A stretch of 64,000 bases of DNA from Pseudogracilibacillus sp. (GCA_026169815.1 JAPFDT010000038.1:20698-84697); one strand, 5' to 3'; positions 26,661 through 37,389 are shown, numbered from the stretch's first letter. Numbers and translations are program-made. The notes: a model not told the origin generated them from the letters alone.

Positions 26661-29252
26661 ATGTCAAATCAGACACCAATGATGCAACAATATTTACGAA
26701 TAAAAGCAGAACATAAAGATGCGTTTCTGTTCTTTCGTTTAGGAGATTTTTATGAATTATTTTATGAGGATGCTATTAAAGCGGCACAAGAATTAGAAAT
26801 TACCCTAACTAAAAGGGATTCAGGTCAGAAAGAGCCTATTCCAATGTGTGGTGTACCTCATCATTCTGCAGAAGGATATATAAAAACATTAGTAGATAGA
26901 GGTTATAAAGTAGCAATATGTGAACAAGTAGAAGATCCTAAGCATGCAAAAGGTGTAGTTAAACGTGAGGTCGTGCAAATGGTTACACCAGGAACTGTCA
27001 TGGAATCTTCTATGTTACAAGAAAATGAACATAACTATATTGCTAGTCTATCTGTTTTTGCTGAAACGTCTTATGTGATCGTATATCATGAATTATCTAC
27101 TGGTGAATCACAATTAATTTTAATCGAAGATGATTTTTCTTTAGTTATACATGAATTAGCGAAACAAAATATTAAAGAACTTGTTATTAGTTCGCACCTA
27201 GAAGACGGTTATAAAAATAAGTTACAAGATCATTTACAAGTAGTATTTTCATATGAAGACGAAGTGAAATTCATTGGAGAGTTTAGACATTTATATGATG
27301 AACTTCCTGATGAGCGCTTTTTACATAGTTTTAGCCGAATGTTAAACTATATTGAACATACACAAAAAAGGTCGCTACATCATTTGCAAAAGCCACAAGT
27401 GATTACGCTGCAACATTATTTATCATTAGATATGTATTCGAAACGCAACCTTGAATTAACGGAATCAATGATGAAAAAAGGGAAACATGGTTCGTTATTA
27501 TGGGTATTAGATGAAACAGTTACCGCAATGGGTGCGCGAACGTTGAAGCAATGGATTGAACGACCGTTAATGGATAAGGTGCAAATAAATAAACGGTTAG
27601 ATGTCGTCGAGGCATTTCAGCAAGCTTTTATGGAAAGAGAGTCTTTACGTGAAGCATTAAAATCTGTTTATGACTTAGAAAGATTAGCTGGTAGAATTTC
27701 ATTTGGAAATGTCAATGCCCGTGATTTAATTCAATTAAAACAATCATTACAACAAATTCCACATGTGAAATCATTACTAGAGAAATGTAACAACCTACAA
27801 ATTAATGCGATAAATGAACAATTAGTCTATCCAGAAGCGTTAGTTGAATTGTTAGAGACGAGCATCCAAGATGAGCCGCCAATATCGATTAAAGAAGGTA
27901 ATATTATTAAAACTGGATTTAACGAGCAATTAGATGAATATCGTAATGCACTTTTGAATGGCAAAAAGTGGATTATGGAATTAGAACAACAAGAAAAAGA
28001 AATTACGAATATTCGCTCGTTAAAAATAGGTTTTAATCGTGTTTTTGGCTATTATATTGAAATTACACACGCAAATAAACATTTAATTCCAGAAGGCCGT
28101 TATGAACGGAAACAAACATTAACAAACGCAGAACGTTATATTACTCCTGAACTAAAAGAAAAAGAAGCATTAATTTTAGAGGCACAGGAGAAAAGTGTTG
28201 ATTTAGAATACGAGATATTTGTGGATATTCGTGAACAATTAAAAGAGCAAATAGCAGATGTACAGTATATCGCACAAACAATTAGTCAAATTGACGTGTT
28301 GCAATCCTTTGCTCAAGTGAGTGAACAAAATGATTACCACCGTCCGTCATTTACTGAAACAGAACTTAAGATTACTAACAGTCGACATCCAGTCATTGAA
28401 AAAGTAATGACAGATGGCACGTTTGTTCCAAATGATATTATTTTACATGAAGAGGAGTTTATTTTACTTATTACTGGGCCAAACATGTCTGGTAAAAGTA
28501 CATATATGCGTCAATTAGCTCTCACGATTATTATGGGACAAATTGGCTGTTTTGTACCGGCCGAACAAGCGGAATTAACAATCTTTGATCATATATTTAC
28601 ACGTATTGGAGCAGCGGATGACTTAGTTAGTGGACAAAGTACCTTTATGGTCGAAATGATGGAAGCAAATCATGCCTTAACGAATGCGACAGAAAACAGT
28701 TTGATATTATTAGACGAAATCGGTAGAGGAACGAGTACGTATGATGGTATGGCGTTAGCACACGCAATTATTGAACACATTCATGACCATGTTCGTGCAA
28801 AAACATTATTTTCGACACATTACCATGAATTAACAGAACTCGAAGATGAATTATCCCACTTAAAAAATATTTATGTGCGTGCAGAAGAATACGATGATAA
28901 AATCGTCTTTTTACACAAAGTATCAGAAGGGCGCGCAAATGAAAGTTATGGTATTCAAGTAGCAAAATTAGCAGAAATGCCTCACAGTTTAATTGAACGT
29001 GCTACTAAGATTTTACAAGATTTAGAGACGAATCATAATAAAAATCATATAGAACATAAAGAAGTACAAGAGGAAAATGAAACGGAACAAGCTCAATTAT
29101 CTTTTTTCCAAGAACAAGTAACACAAAGTAAGCCATCTACAAAAGGAGAAAATGCAATTATTCAAGCATTAAGTGAATTAAATTTATTAGAAATGACGCC
29201 ACTTGATGCGATGAATGAATTATATCAATTACAGAAAAAAATAAAGCAATAA
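26661..29252 (+). CDS. mutS: DNA mismatch repair protein MutS
   Basis: Recognises mismatches and recruits MutL. 863 residues: mismatch-binding domain with Phe30-Tyr31-Glu32 (FxE wedge), connector, lever and clamp domains, then ABC-type ATPase with Walker [10 protein letters not shown], Walker [13 protein letters not shown] and [11 protein letters not shown]-terminal AQLSFF segment resembles the beta-clamp-binding peptide. ATG 26661 has GGAGG 8 bp upstream; an open extension to 26634 is rejected. mutL follows after 13 bp. Confidence 0.96.
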   Translation: MSNQTPMMQQYLRIKAEHKDAFLFFRLGDFYELFYEDAIKAAQELEITLTKRDSGQKEPIPMCGVPHHSAEGYIKTLVDRGYKVAICEQVEDPKHAKGVVKREVVQMVTPGTVMESSMLQENEHNYIASLSVFAETSYVIVYHELSTGESQLILIEDDFSLVIHELAKQNIKELVISSHLEDGYKNKLQDHLQVVFSYEDEVKFIGEFRHLYDELPDERFLHSFSRMLNYIEHTQKRSLHHLQKPQVITLQHYLSLDMYSKRNLELTESMMKKGKHGSLLWVLDETVTAMGARTLKQWIERPLMDKVQINKRLDVVEAFQQAFMERESLREALKSVYDLERLAGRISFGNVNARDLIQLKQSLQQIPHVKSLLEKCNNLQINAINEQLVYPEALVELLETSIQDEPPISIKEGNIIKTGFNEQLDEYRNALLNGKKWIMELEQQEKEITNIRSLKIGFNRVFGYYIEITHANKHLIPEGRYERKQTLTNAERYITPELKEKEALILEAQEKSVDLEYEIFVDIREQLKEQIADVQYIAQTISQIDVLQSFAQVSEQNDYHRPSFTETELKITNSRHPVIEKVMTDGTFVPNDIILHEEEFILLITGPNMSGKSTYMRQLALTIIMGQIGCFVPAEQAELTIFDHIFTRIGAADDLVSGQSTFMVEMMEANHALTNATENSLILLDEIGRGTSTYDGMALAHAIIEHIHDHVRAKTLFSTHYHELTELEDELSHLKNIYVRAEEYDDKIVFLHKVSEGRANESYGIQVAKLAEMPHSLIERATKILQDLETNHNKNHIEHKEVQEENETEQAQLSFFQEQVTQSKPSTKGENAIIQALSELNLLEMTPLDAMNELYQLQKKIKQ

Positions 29253-29265
29253 GAAAGGGATGACT

Positions 29266-31107
29266 ATGGTAAAAATTCACCAACTACCAGATATATTAGC
29301 GAATAAAATTGCTGCTGGTGAAGTCGTTGAACGTCCTGCATCTGTAGTAAAAGAGTTGCTCGAAAATAGTATCGATGCCAATAGTACTTCTATTAAAGTA
29401 GAATTAACGGAAGCGGGATTAACGGAAATTAAAGTGACCGATAATGGTGAAGGGATGGTTTATGAAGATTGTAAACGAGCTTTTTTACGTCATGCAACGA
29501 GTAAAATAAAGTATGATGCAGATTTATTTCATATACATTCATTAGGATTTCGCGGCGAAGCATTAGCGAGTATTGCAGCAGTTAGTAAGTTAACGATTAT
29601 GACATCAATAGGTAATGAAGCAGGAACAAAGTTATCTTTAGAAGCGGGTAAGATTGTAGAAGAAAGCAAGAGCCCTGCAAGACAAGGTACAGAAATAACT
29701 GTTAGGGAATTATTTTATAATACGCCGGCTCGATTAAAATATATGAAAACCATTCATACTGAGTTAGGGCATATAACAGATTTAATTAATCGATATGCAT
29801 TAGCTCACCCAGCTATTCGTTTTGAAATCATTCATAATGGTAAACAAATTTTTATGACGCCTGGTAATGACAATCGATTACAAGTTATTCGACAAATTTA
29901 TGGTATGCAAATAGCACAAAGTATGTTGCCAATTGAAGCATCATCATTAGATTTTCACATTGAAGGGTTTGTTGCAAAGCCGAGTCAAACGAGAGCAAAC
30001 CGTAATTTTATTACACTTATTGTGAATGGTAGATATATTAAAAGTCCAGCCCTCACACATGCAATTGTAAGAGCTTATGATACTTTATTAATGATCCATC
30101 GTTATCCAATTGTAGTTCTATCAATTACACTTGATCCAATTTTAATTGATGTCAATGTGCATCCGACTAAATTAGAAGTAAGATTTAGTAAAGAAAAAGA
30201 ATTAATTGCTTTAATTGAACAAACAATACGCGATACTTTTAAACAAATTAATTTGATTCCACATGCTGCATTTAAAGAACGTATGGATCGTCCTAAACCT
30301 GTACAAGATACTTTCACGTTTAAGCAGGAGCAACAAGAGGAAAAGAGAGAAGAAAATAAACAAGAAAACAGCAATCTGTTTATTGAACCATTTGAAAAGC
30401 AAGAGACTATTACTGAAACAGTACGTGAACCAGAAAGTGTTGCGATAAATCAAGAAGTAAGTGAGCAAGCAACTCCAAACGTGTGGCATCAAGAGGAGTC
30501 TGTACAAACTAATGATGTTGAGTCTAGAGTGCCACCATTATATCCAATAGGTCAATTACACGGTACGTACATTTTAGCGCAAAATGAATTAGGCTTTTAT
30601 ATGATTGATCAACATGCTGCACAAGAGCGGATAAAGTATGAATATTACAAAGTGAAATTAGGGCAAGTGCAAAATGATGTGCAACATTTACTTTTACCGT
30701 TAATGTTTGAGTTTACGACAGAAGAGTTGCTATTTATTGAACAACATAAGCAAGAATTACAAGAAGCTGGGTTATTTCTTGAACCATTTGGTGATAATAC
30801 GTATGCAGTAAGAGCTCATCCTAATTGGTTTCCAAGCGGTGAAGAAGAAATGATTATTCGTGACATGGTCGAGCAAATCATTCAAGAAGGTTCAATTAAT
30901 GTTGGACAAATTCGTGAAGAAGTAGCTATTTTAATGTCATGTAAAAAATCGATAAAAGCAAATCATTATGTCACCGAGGATGATATGGTTCGCTTATTAG
31001 AAGATTTAAGACAAACGAATGATCCATTTACATGCCCACACGGCAGACCTGTTATTGTTCACTTATCAAACTACGATATTGAAAAGATGTTTAAAAGGAT
31101 TCAATAA
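29266..31107 (+). CDS. mutL: DNA mismatch repair endonuclease MutL
   Basis: 613 residues. N-terminal GHKL ATPase: [28 protein letters not shown], and [11 protein letters not shown] low-complexity Glu/Gln-rich linker (about 345-420) leads to the C-terminal endonuclease domain with [21 protein letters not shown] and CPHGRP metal-site motifs, as expected in organisms without MutH. I choose ATG 29266 because GAAAGGG lies 7 bp upstream and residues then match MutL N termini; ATG 29260 is in frame. Confidence 0.96.
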   Translation: MVKIHQLPDILANKIAAGEVVERPASVVKELLENSIDANSTSIKVELTEAGLTEIKVTDNGEGMVYEDCKRAFLRHATSKIKYDADLFHIHSLGFRGEALASIAAVSKLTIMTSIGNEAGTKLSLEAGKIVEESKSPARQGTEITVRELFYNTPARLKYMKTIHTELGHITDLINRYALAHPAIRFEIIHNGKQIFMTPGNDNRLQVIRQIYGMQIAQSMLPIEASSLDFHIEGFVAKPSQTRANRNFITLIVNGRYIKSPALTHAIVRAYDTLLMIHRYPIVVLSITLDPILIDVNVHPTKLEVRFSKEKELIALIEQTIRDTFKQINLIPHAAFKERMDRPKPVQDTFTFKQEQQEEKREENKQENSNLFIEPFEKQETITETVREPESVAINQEVSEQATPNVWHQEESVQTNDVESRVPPLYPIGQLHGTYILAQNELGFYMIDQHAAQERIKYEYYKVKLGQVQNDVQHLLLPLMFEFTTEELLFIEQHKQELQEAGLFLEPFGDNTYAVRAHPNWFPSGEEEMIIRDMVEQIIQEGSINVGQIREEVAILMSCKKSIKANHYVTEDDMVRLLEDLRQTNDPFTCPHGRPVIVHLSNYDIEKMFKRIQ

Positions 31108-31131
31108 TATTGTATAATTTAGGTAAGCAAG

Positions 31132-31159
31132 TCAAAAATAGACATAAATCTATTTTTGA
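31132..31159 (+). terminator. Stem-loop after mutL, next to the following gene's ribosome binding site
   Basis: TCAAAAATAG pairs with CTATTTTTGA across an 8-nt loop. The right arm ends at the GAGGTG ribosome binding site of the next gene, so it may be a weak mutL terminator or may modulate that gene's translation. Confidence 0.4.
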
Positions 31160-31167
31160 GGTGACTT

Positions 31168-31611
31168 ATGGATAAAGAAGACCGTATTTTACAATTGAAT
31201 CGTTTACTAGCTAATCTTTTTGTTCTTTATATTAAGTTTCATCGTTATAATTGGTATGTAAAAGGGGAGCAAGCTATCGCTTTAAAAGGGTGGTTTGAAC
31301 AGTATTCATGTCAGGTTAAACAACATGTCGATGAAGTAGCAGAACTTATTCTACTCATGGATGGACAACCTTTTGCAACAATGGAAAAATACGTAAAAGA
31401 AACGACATTACAAGAGGCAACTGCAGATGATGAAACAATAGAAATGTTAAATCAATTAAAAGCAGATGCAAGTCTGATTTTACAAGAAGTAAATGGATTA
31501 CTAAAGGCTAGTGAAAAAGATTATGTACACCGTGTCATTGTACAAACTATAACGACACTGGAAAAAACATTATTGCATATACGTTATGAGTGTAAACAAT
31601 ATTTGAAATAG
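31168..31611 (+). CDS. Dps/ferritin-like protein with degraded ferroxidase site
   Basis: 147-residue four-helix protein aligning with Dps/MrgA (NWYVKGEQ...HVDEVAELILLMDGQPFATM). In Dps the di-iron ligands follow the spacing His, +12 His, +4 Asp, +11 Asp, +4 Glu. Here the same register reads Asn28, Lys40, Glu44, Asp55, Glu59: both His ligands are gone while the acidic half remains. So the fold call is firm but classical iron oxidation is doubtful. A DNA-binding or structural role is possible (inference). It sits between mutL and miaA and starts at ATG 31168 after GAGGTG. Confidence 0.8.
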   Translation: MDKEDRILQLNRLLANLFVLYIKFHRYNWYVKGEQAIALKGWFEQYSCQVKQHVDEVAELILLMDGQPFATMEKYVKETTLQEATADDETIEMLNQLKADASLILQEVNGLLKASEKDYVHRVIVQTITTLEKTLLHIRYECKQYLK

Positions 31612-31631
31612 ATAATATGTAGGGGATAAAT

Positions 31632-32558
31632 GTGGAGAAAGTTATTATAATAGTTGGTCCAACTGCAGTAGGAAAAACGAAATTAAGTATTGATTTAGCA
31701 AAAAGATTAAACACAGAAGTCATTAGTGGTGACTCTATGCAAGTGTATAAAGGTATGGATATTGGAACTGGAAAAGTAACAGAGCAAGAAAAAGAAAACA
31801 TTCCACACCATATGTTAGATATTTTACACCCAGATGAAGCTTTTTCAGTAGCCGAATACCAAAGAATGGTGCAACAAAAAATTAATCAAATTAATAATAC
31901 TGATAATATACCACTTCTAGTAGGTGGCAGTGGTTTATATATTCAAGCAGTTTTATACGATTATATATTTTCTGAACAGAAGCGGGATGAAACGCTTACT
32001 AAAGAGTTAGAAAAACGCATGGAAGCAGAAGGTAACTTAGTATTATATAATGAATTAAAACAACTTGATCCTACCCAAGCGGCAGCGATTCATCCAAATA
32101 ATAAGCGCAGGCTTATCCGCGCATTAGAAACATACTATACAACTGGTAAAACGATGTCAGAACGACATGCTAAACAGCAACATACACCAATATATGAACA
32201 TGTTCTAATTGGTTTAGAAATGGACCGAGAGCAATTGTATAATCAAATTAATCAACGGGTCGATCAAATGATAGAGCATGGATTAATTGAAGAAGTTACT
32301 TATTTATATGAGCAAAACTATGAACATACCCAAGCAATGAAAGCGATAGGATACAAGGAGATTATTCCGTATTTAAAAGGCGAAACAGATTTAGAAACAG
32401 CTGTTAGTCTGTTAAAGCGTAACTCACGTCGTTATGCAAAGCGTCAATATACATGGTTTAAAAATAAAATGAACATTCAATGGTATAATCTAAGTGAGAA
32501 AAAGTATGATACCATAGTAGAAGAGATTATGAATGATCTCACAATAACATTCAATTAA
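31632..32558 (+). CDS. miaA: tRNA dimethylallyltransferase MiaA
   Basis: Adds the isopentenyl group to A37 of tRNAs reading UNN codons. 308 residues with P-loop GPTAVGKTKLSIDLA, SGDSMQVYKGMDIGTGK, and the HHMLDILHPDEAFSVAEYQ and RRLIRALE segments. The start is GTG at 31632 following AGGGGAT. It lies directly upstream of hfq, a conserved pair in many bacteria. Confidence 0.95.
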   Translation: MEKVIIIVGPTAVGKTKLSIDLAKRLNTEVISGDSMQVYKGMDIGTGKVTEQEKENIPHHMLDILHPDEAFSVAEYQRMVQQKINQINNTDNIPLLVGGSGLYIQAVLYDYIFSEQKRDETLTKELEKRMEAEGNLVLYNELKQLDPTQAAAIHPNNKRRLIRALETYYTTGKTMSERHAKQQHTPIYEHVLIGLEMDREQLYNQINQRVDQMIEHGLIEEVTYLYEQNYEHTQAMKAIGYKEIIPYLKGETDLETAVSLLKRNSRRYAKRQYTWFKNKMNIQWYNLSEKKYDTIVEEIMNDLTITFN

Positions 32559-32666
32559 CGTAATGTTATTTTAAAATTAAAAGTAGCTGTAGATGTATGA
32601 TAAAATGAGTTGTACTATCTACGTCTTCTTTATAAAAGAGATAGAAATAAATAAGGAGGAGAAAAA

Positions 32667-32900
32667 ATGGCTCAACAAGTGAACATACAAGATCATTATT
32701 TAAATCAGCTTCGTAAAGAACATATTGTCGTAACTGTATTTCTTACAAATGGCTTTCAGCTAAGAGGTGTATTAAAAGGTTTCGATAACTTTACGATTTT
32801 GTTAGAAACAGAAGGAAAACAACAATTAATTTATAAACATGCAATTTCTACATTTTCCCCTTCAAAAAATGTAGATTTAGAACCAAAAGAAGGAAAGTAA
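32667..32900 (+). CDS. hfq: RNA chaperone Hfq
   Basis: 77-residue Sm-like protein. Sm1 motif ([30 protein letters not shown]) and Sm2 with the IYKHAISTF signature (the YKHA pocket). AAGGAGG precedes the ATG. It lies between miaA and spoVK as in B. subtilis (ymaH). Its transcript ends at an unusual long terminator built from element-type inverted repeats. Confidence 0.95.
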   Translation: MAQQVNIQDHYLNQLRKEHIVVTVFLTNGFQLRGVLKGFDNFTILLETEGKQQLIYKHAISTFSPSKNVDLEPKEGK

Positions 32901-32911
32901 TTTTTGCTGAA

Positions 32912-32988
32912 AGTAGTTAACAAGTGAATCAATTTCATAATGTATTCTATTATGAAATTGATTCAAATAAATAGTTAACTGCTTTTTT
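32912..32988 (+). terminator. Terminator of hfq formed by an internally deleted repeat element (copy B)
   Basis: Outer arms AGTAGTTAAC (32912-32921) and GTTAACTGCT (32974-32983) surround exact 14-bp inverted repeats TGAATCAATTTCAT (32925-32938) and its complement (32952-32965), separated by only 13 bp, then a T-run. The inner repeats are identical to the ends of the dispersed element seen at 12453 and 41560. Confidence 0.8.
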
Positions 32989-33052
32989 ATTGGGCATTTA
33001 TCACAATAATTTACCGACTGCGTATACTACGAATGCAAGGAGCGTGATCGGT

Positions 33053-33967
33053 ATGAATATGGAAATGGTACAACAACATAGTGGAAAAATTAATATTGTT
33101 TTACATGAACAGCAACGTAATCAATCTATTATCACTAGTAATGAAGTAATGAACCACAAGAAATTACGATATATAGACACTGCATTTTCTGATTTCATCG
33201 GATTAGAACATATAAAATCGATGATGAAAGAAATTTATGCATTGAAACATGTAAATGATGAACGTGAACAATATGGTATGAAAAAAAATAAACAAGTGCT
33301 TCATATGATGTTTAGAGGGAATCCAGGTACGGGAAAAACAACAATAGCGCGTCAAGTAGCTCAAGTTTTATTTGAGTTAAATGTATTATCTAAAGGGCAT
33401 TTTATTGAAGCGGAAAGAGCTGATATTGTTGGAGAATATATTGGTCAAACCGCACAAAAAACCCGGAGCTTAATCCAAAAAGCACAAGGTGGCGTATTGT
33501 TTATTGATGAAGCTTATTCTCTAGGGCGTGGAGGACATAAAGACTTTGGCAGGGAAGCGATTGATACGATTGTAAAACAAATGGAAGATTATTATGAAGA
33601 TTTTGTATTAATCCTTGCTGGTTACCCAGAGGAAATGGAACGTTTTTTATATTTAAATCCTGGATTGCGTTCACGATTTGCTCATCATATTTCCTTTAAA
33701 GATTATACGATAAATGAATTAATGCAAATAGCTAGAAAAATGGCTGAGGAAAAAGAATATGAATTAACTGTTGGAGCAGAAAAAGAAATAAGCAATCATT
33801 TGCAGCAAATTCTCTATCAAAATAAGATACATTTTTCAAACGCACGTTATGTACGTAATATCATTGAAAAATCAATACGGAAACAAGCGATGCGATTATT
33901 AACCTCTGATGATATAACGCCAGTAACAATAAAACAGCTTATTCGAGATGATATTGAATTATCTTAA
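33053..33967 (+). CDS. spoVK: Stage V sporulation protein K (CbxX/CfqX AAA+ ATPase)
   Basis: 304-residue AAA+ ATPase: Walker A GNPGTGKTT, Walker B GGVLFIDEAYSL, sensor and arginine-finger region in NPGLRSRFAHHI. It matches SpoVK, needed for spore maturation in the mother cell; its substrate is unknown. I choose ATG 33053 with AAGGAG 10 bp upstream; an open TTG at 32990 lies in the hfq terminator and is rejected. It lies between hfq and hflX as in B. subtilis (spoVK-ynbA). Confidence 0.9.
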   Translation: MNMEMVQQHSGKINIVLHEQQRNQSIITSNEVMNHKKLRYIDTAFSDFIGLEHIKSMMKEIYALKHVNDEREQYGMKKNKQVLHMMFRGNPGTGKTTIARQVAQVLFELNVLSKGHFIEAERADIVGEYIGQTAQKTRSLIQKAQGGVLFIDEAYSLGRGGHKDFGREAIDTIVKQMEDYYEDFVLILAGYPEEMERFLYLNPGLRSRFAHHISFKDYTINELMQIARKMAEEKEYELTVGAEKEISNHLQQILYQNKIHFSNARYVRNIIEKSIRKQAMRLLTSDDITPVTIKQLIRDDIELS

Positions 33968-34080
33968 ACGAATGTTACTCGAAAATAATGGAAAAAGATT
34001 AAAAATCTCATGATAATGCAAGATACTATTTATTTGCTATGATAATAGGAGATGCTAATATAAAAAAGGATGATGCAAGC

Positions 34081-35316
34081 ATGACTAAAGAAAAAGTATT
34101 AATTGTAGCAGTTAAAAAAGCTAGAACGACAGATCATCATTTCACAACATCTGTTGAAGAATTAGAATCACTTAGTCATACAGCGGGCGGAGATGTAATT
34201 GAAATTGTGACACAAAATAGAATGCAAATTCATCCAGTAACTTATGTAGGTGAAGGAAAAGTAGATGAAATTCGTTTACTTATAGAACAACATGATATTG
34301 ATTTAGTCATTGCGAATGATGAATTATCTCCTGCGCAATTACGGAACTTAAACGATCATTTTGAAGTGCGTGTCATTGATCGAAGTCAGCTAATTTTAGA
34401 TATTTTTGCTGCACGAGCAAAAACAAAGGAAGGGCAACTCCAAGTAGAGTTAGCTCAATTAGAATATATGTTACCACGTTTACACGGTATGGGACTCGTC
34501 TTATCCCGTTTAGGTGGAGGAATTGGTACTAGAGGACCTGGTGAAACGAAACTTGAATCAGATCAACGTCATATTAGAAGAAGAATAGATGATATAAAAC
34601 GTCGCTTGAAAGACGTTGTGAAACAAAGAGAGCAATATCGTAAACGAAGAAAACTAAATCAAGTATATCAAATTGCTATTATTGGTTATACGAATGCTGG
34701 TAAATCGACTATTTTTAACCGTCTCACAGATGAATCCGCTTTAGAAGAAGATTTATTGTTTGCGACATTAGATCCATTAACTCGGAAAGTTAACTTACCA
34801 TCAGGATTTGAATGTTTATTAACTGATACAGTTGGGTTTTTACAGGAATTACCAACTTCATTAATAGCCTCGTTTAAATCAACATTAGAAGAAGTGGCAG
34901 AAGCAGACCTGTTACTACATGTTGTTGATGCATCAAACGAAGGATATTTACAACAACAAGAAACAGTTTTAAATATTTTAAAAGAATTAGATGCAGATAA
35001 GTTACCAATTTTAACAGTATATAATAAAGCCGATTTACTTGAAGACGAGTTTTTCCCAAGTTTACATCCAAACATTGTAATAAGTGCGTATAAGGAAGCA
35101 GATCAAGAGGTATTATTACAAAGAATGGAACAAGTGTTAAAAGAGGAATGGGAACATTATTTTGTTTCATTAGAAGCGCATGAAGGTAGAACGATCCACC
35201 AATTTGAAATGCAATCGATTATTGTAGAAAAAGCGTATAATGAAACAACGAATCAATATGATATAGAAGGATATATTGCACCAGATCATCCGTTACTAAG
35301 TAGAATAAAGGAGTAA
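34081..35316 (+). CDS. hflX: Ribosome-associated GTPase HflX
   Basis: 411 residues: N-terminal HflX domain (about 1-190, with the GMGLVLSRLGGGIGTRGPGETKLE glycine-rich segment) and a C-terminal G domain with P-loop GYTNAGKST, G3 DTVGF and G4 NKAD. It splits or rescues stalled ribosomes in other bacteria. ATG 34081 has AAAAAGGATG upstream; the ATG at 34039 is rejected for lack of a site. It is followed after 10 bp by ynbB. Confidence 0.93.
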   Translation: MTKEKVLIVAVKKARTTDHHFTTSVEELESLSHTAGGDVIEIVTQNRMQIHPVTYVGEGKVDEIRLLIEQHDIDLVIANDELSPAQLRNLNDHFEVRVIDRSQLILDIFAARAKTKEGQLQVELAQLEYMLPRLHGMGLVLSRLGGGIGTRGPGETKLESDQRHIRRRIDDIKRRLKDVVKQREQYRKRRKLNQVYQIAIIGYTNAGKSTIFNRLTDESALEEDLLFATLDPLTRKVNLPSGFECLLTDTVGFLQELPTSLIASFKSTLEEVAEADLLLHVVDASNEGYLQQQETVLNILKELDADKLPILTVYNKADLLEDEFFPSLHPNIVISAYKEADQEVLLQRMEQVLKEEWEHYFVSLEAHEGRTIHQFEMQSIIVEKAYNETTNQYDIEGYIAPDHPLLSRIKE

Positions 35317-35326
35317 GTAATTAACT

Positions 35327-36568
35327 ATGATAGACACATTAATAAACCGAGCAGAAAAAGATAGTGAAGCAAAATATATTGAAATTAACAAGATGGTGGA
35401 ATATAACCAACGACGTATGTTAGATGCATTTAAAGAAGAGCATGTAGGTGACCACCATTTTAGCTCAACAGACGGCTATGGCTATGATGATAGTGGAAGA
35501 GATGTACTAGAAGCAGTTTATGCAAAAGTGTTTGGGGGCGAAGATGCACTTGTAAGACCCCAAATTGTTTCAGGTACCCATGCTATTTCAACAGCCTTAT
35601 TCTCTTTATTACGTCCAGGCGATGAACTTCTATACATTACAGGAAGTCCATACGATACTTTAGAAGAAGTAATTGGTAAACGCGGAAATGAAGCTGGATC
35701 ATTAAAAGAATTACAAGTAACATATGATGAAGTTGCTTTGACAAACGACAATAGCGTTGATTTTCCAGGAATTAAACAAGCGATTAAACCAGAGACAAAA
35801 GTAATTGGTATTCAACGGTCGAAAGGGTATGAAGATCGTCCTTCATTTACTATCGCTGAAATAAAGGAAATGGTCGATTATGTAAAATCAATTAGAGAAG
35901 ATTTAATTATTTTTGTAGATAATTGTTATGGGGAATTTGTTGAAGTAGAAGAACCTTTACATGTTGGAGCAGACATTATTGCTGGATCACTTATTAAAAA
36001 CCCTGGAGGTGGATTAGTACGTGCTGGTGGTTATATTGCTGGAAATGAAGCGCTGATTCATAATGCGGCAAACCGTTTAACTGCACCTGGTTTAGGGAAA
36101 GAGACAGGGGCAACCTTGCACATGTTACAGGAAATGTTTCAAGGCTTTTTCCTAGCACCTCATGTCGTTGGTGAAGCTTTAAAAGGGGCTGTATTCACTG
36201 CTAGATTAATGGAATTATTAAATATTAAATCCACACCACATTATTTAGACGAAAGAACAGATATTATTCAGTCGATGACTTTTGAGGACGAAGAGATGAT
36301 GATTGCTTTTTGCCAAACGATTCAAGCGAATTCGCCAATCAATTCATATGTCGCTCCATATCCTAGTGAGATGCCTGGTTATGATGAGAAAGTTATTATG
36401 GCAGCAGGTACGTTTATTCAAGGTTCTAGTATCGAATTATCGATTGATGGTCCAATTAAGCCTCCTTATATTGCCTTTATGCAAGGTGGTTTAACCTATG
36501 CTCACGTTAAAATTGCCATAAGTGAAACGGTAAAACAATTAGTAGAACAAAAGTTTATTAACATCTGA
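35327..36568 (+). CDS. ynbB: PLP-dependent methionine gamma-lyase-family protein YnbB
   Basis: 413 residues of the YnbB ('aluminium resistance'/methionine gamma-lyase-like) fold-type I PLP family. The GYGYDDSGRD and VSGTHAIS segments are typical; the Schiff-base Lys is probably in GSLIKNPGGG. In B. subtilis it lies between hflX and glnR-glnA. Here glnR and glnA are not next; a terminator and lexA follow. The true substrate is uncertain. Confidence 0.88.
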   Translation: MIDTLINRAEKDSEAKYIEINKMVEYNQRRMLDAFKEEHVGDHHFSSTDGYGYDDSGRDVLEAVYAKVFGGEDALVRPQIVSGTHAISTALFSLLRPGDELLYITGSPYDTLEEVIGKRGNEAGSLKELQVTYDEVALTNDNSVDFPGIKQAIKPETKVIGIQRSKGYEDRPSFTIAEIKEMVDYVKSIREDLIIFVDNCYGEFVEVEEPLHVGADIIAGSLIKNPGGGLVRAGGYIAGNEALIHNAANRLTAPGLGKETGATLHMLQEMFQGFFLAPHVVGEALKGAVFTARLMELLNIKSTPHYLDERTDIIQSMTFEDEEMMIAFCQTIQANSPINSYVAPYPSEMPGYDEKVIMAAGTFIQGSSIELSIDGPIKPPYIAFMQGGLTYAHVKIAISETVKQLVEQKFINI

Positions 36569-36634
36569 CGCAATTTTATAACTTATATTTAGCGTTTTAA
36601 ACTCGAACTTTACGTTTAGATGGAAATTGAGTCA
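36566..36634. repeat. Short degenerate element copy (F) between ynbB and lexA
   Basis: Ends TGACGCAATTTTAT and ATGGAAATTGAGTCA are imperfect versions of the 14-bp element termini. Between them TTAAACTCGAACTTTACG is colinear with the conserved block of the copies at 12453 and 41560 in inverse orientation. It overlaps the ynbB stop codon by three bases. Confidence 0.55.
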
Positions 36635-36640
36635 TTTAAA

Positions 36641-36687
36641 AAAACATTGGAAAAATCTTTTTAACGTAAGATTTCTCCAATGTTTTT
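36641..36687. terminator. Bidirectional terminator between ynbB and lexA
   Basis: AAAACATTGG plus AAAAATCT pairs with AGATTTCT plus CCAATGTTTT with small internal mismatches, A-rich before and T-rich after. Confidence 0.75.
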
Positions 36688-36698
36688 ATTACTACTTT

Positions 36699-37319
36699 TT
36701 ATGATATTTTACGTGATAAACTAACTACTTTACCTAAGATGGCAACATTTTGTAATAATAAAGGTTCCATTGAATCATTTTCGGGTTGAAGTCTTATATG
36801 ATCGGCTTCTTTATAAAAGCGTTTAACCGTTGCTTCATCTTCATCAGTTAATGCAACTACAATATCACCATTTTCTGCAGTTGATTGTTGTTTAACAACG
36901 ACGCTATCACCATCAAGAATGCCGGCATTGATCATACTATCTCCTTCAATTACTAAAATGAATAAATGATCATCAGAATGTGCAATTGAACTAGGGATAG
37001 GCGTATATTCTTCAATGTTTTCTACTGCTGTAATTGGCGCACCAGCAGTTACTTTACCGACAACAGGAACATATAAGGCAGTGTCTTTCGATACTTCTGT
37101 ATAAGATTCATCTAATATTTCAATGGCTCTTGGTTTAGTTGGATCGCGTCTAATGTATCCTTTACTTTCAATTCGTGATAAATGTCCGTGTACAGTAGAG
37201 CTAGAAGCTAATCCTACTGCTTTGGCAATTTCTCTAACTGAAGGTGGATAGCCTTTCAAATCAACTTCATTGCAGATAAAGTCATAAATCATTTGTTGAC
37301 GCTTTGAAAGCTTTTGCAT
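36699..37319 (-). CDS. lexA: LexA SOS repressor
   Basis: 206 residues: winged helix DNA-binding domain (1-70, [22 protein letters not shown]) and S24 self-cleavage domain. The cleavage site is Ala92-Gly93 (VTAGAP) and the catalytic dyad Ser128 (EGDSM) and Lys166 (ATVKRF), one residue shifted from B. subtilis. ATG 37319 follows GAGGTG; three upstream codons are also open. An SOS box overlaps its promoter, so it should autoregulate. yneA and yneB, the usual divergent neighbours, are absent. Confidence 0.95.
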   Translation of the reverse strand: MQKLSKRQQMIYDFICNEVDLKGYPPSVREIAKAVGLASSSTVHGHLSRIESKGYIRRDPTKPRAIEILDESYTEVSKDTALYVPVVGKVTAGAPITAVENIEEYTPIPSSIAHSDDHLFILVIEGDSMINAGILDGDSVVVKQQSTAENGDIVVALTDEDEATVKRFYKEADHIRLQPENDSMEPLLLQNVAILGKVVSLSRKIS

Positions 37320-37350
37320 CAAGCACACCTCACTATATAATATTACTTTA

Positions 37351-37389
37351 AGTGTAGCATGTTAAGGTTCAAAGTCAAACATAAGTTCT
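37351..37389 (-). promoter_or_regulatory. lexA promoter with overlapping SOS (LexA) box
   Basis: On the minus strand AGAACTTATGTTTG (37389-37376) matches 12 of 14 positions of the Gram-positive SOS box CGAACRNRYGTTYG. It overlaps the -35 TTGACT (37378-37373); the -10 TACACT (37356-37351) follows after 16 bp. Confidence 0.65.

Noticed and set aside
34686..35075. 129-codon minus-strand frame inside hflX
   Set aside because: Antisense shadow of a strongly conserved GTPase gene; no start signals.
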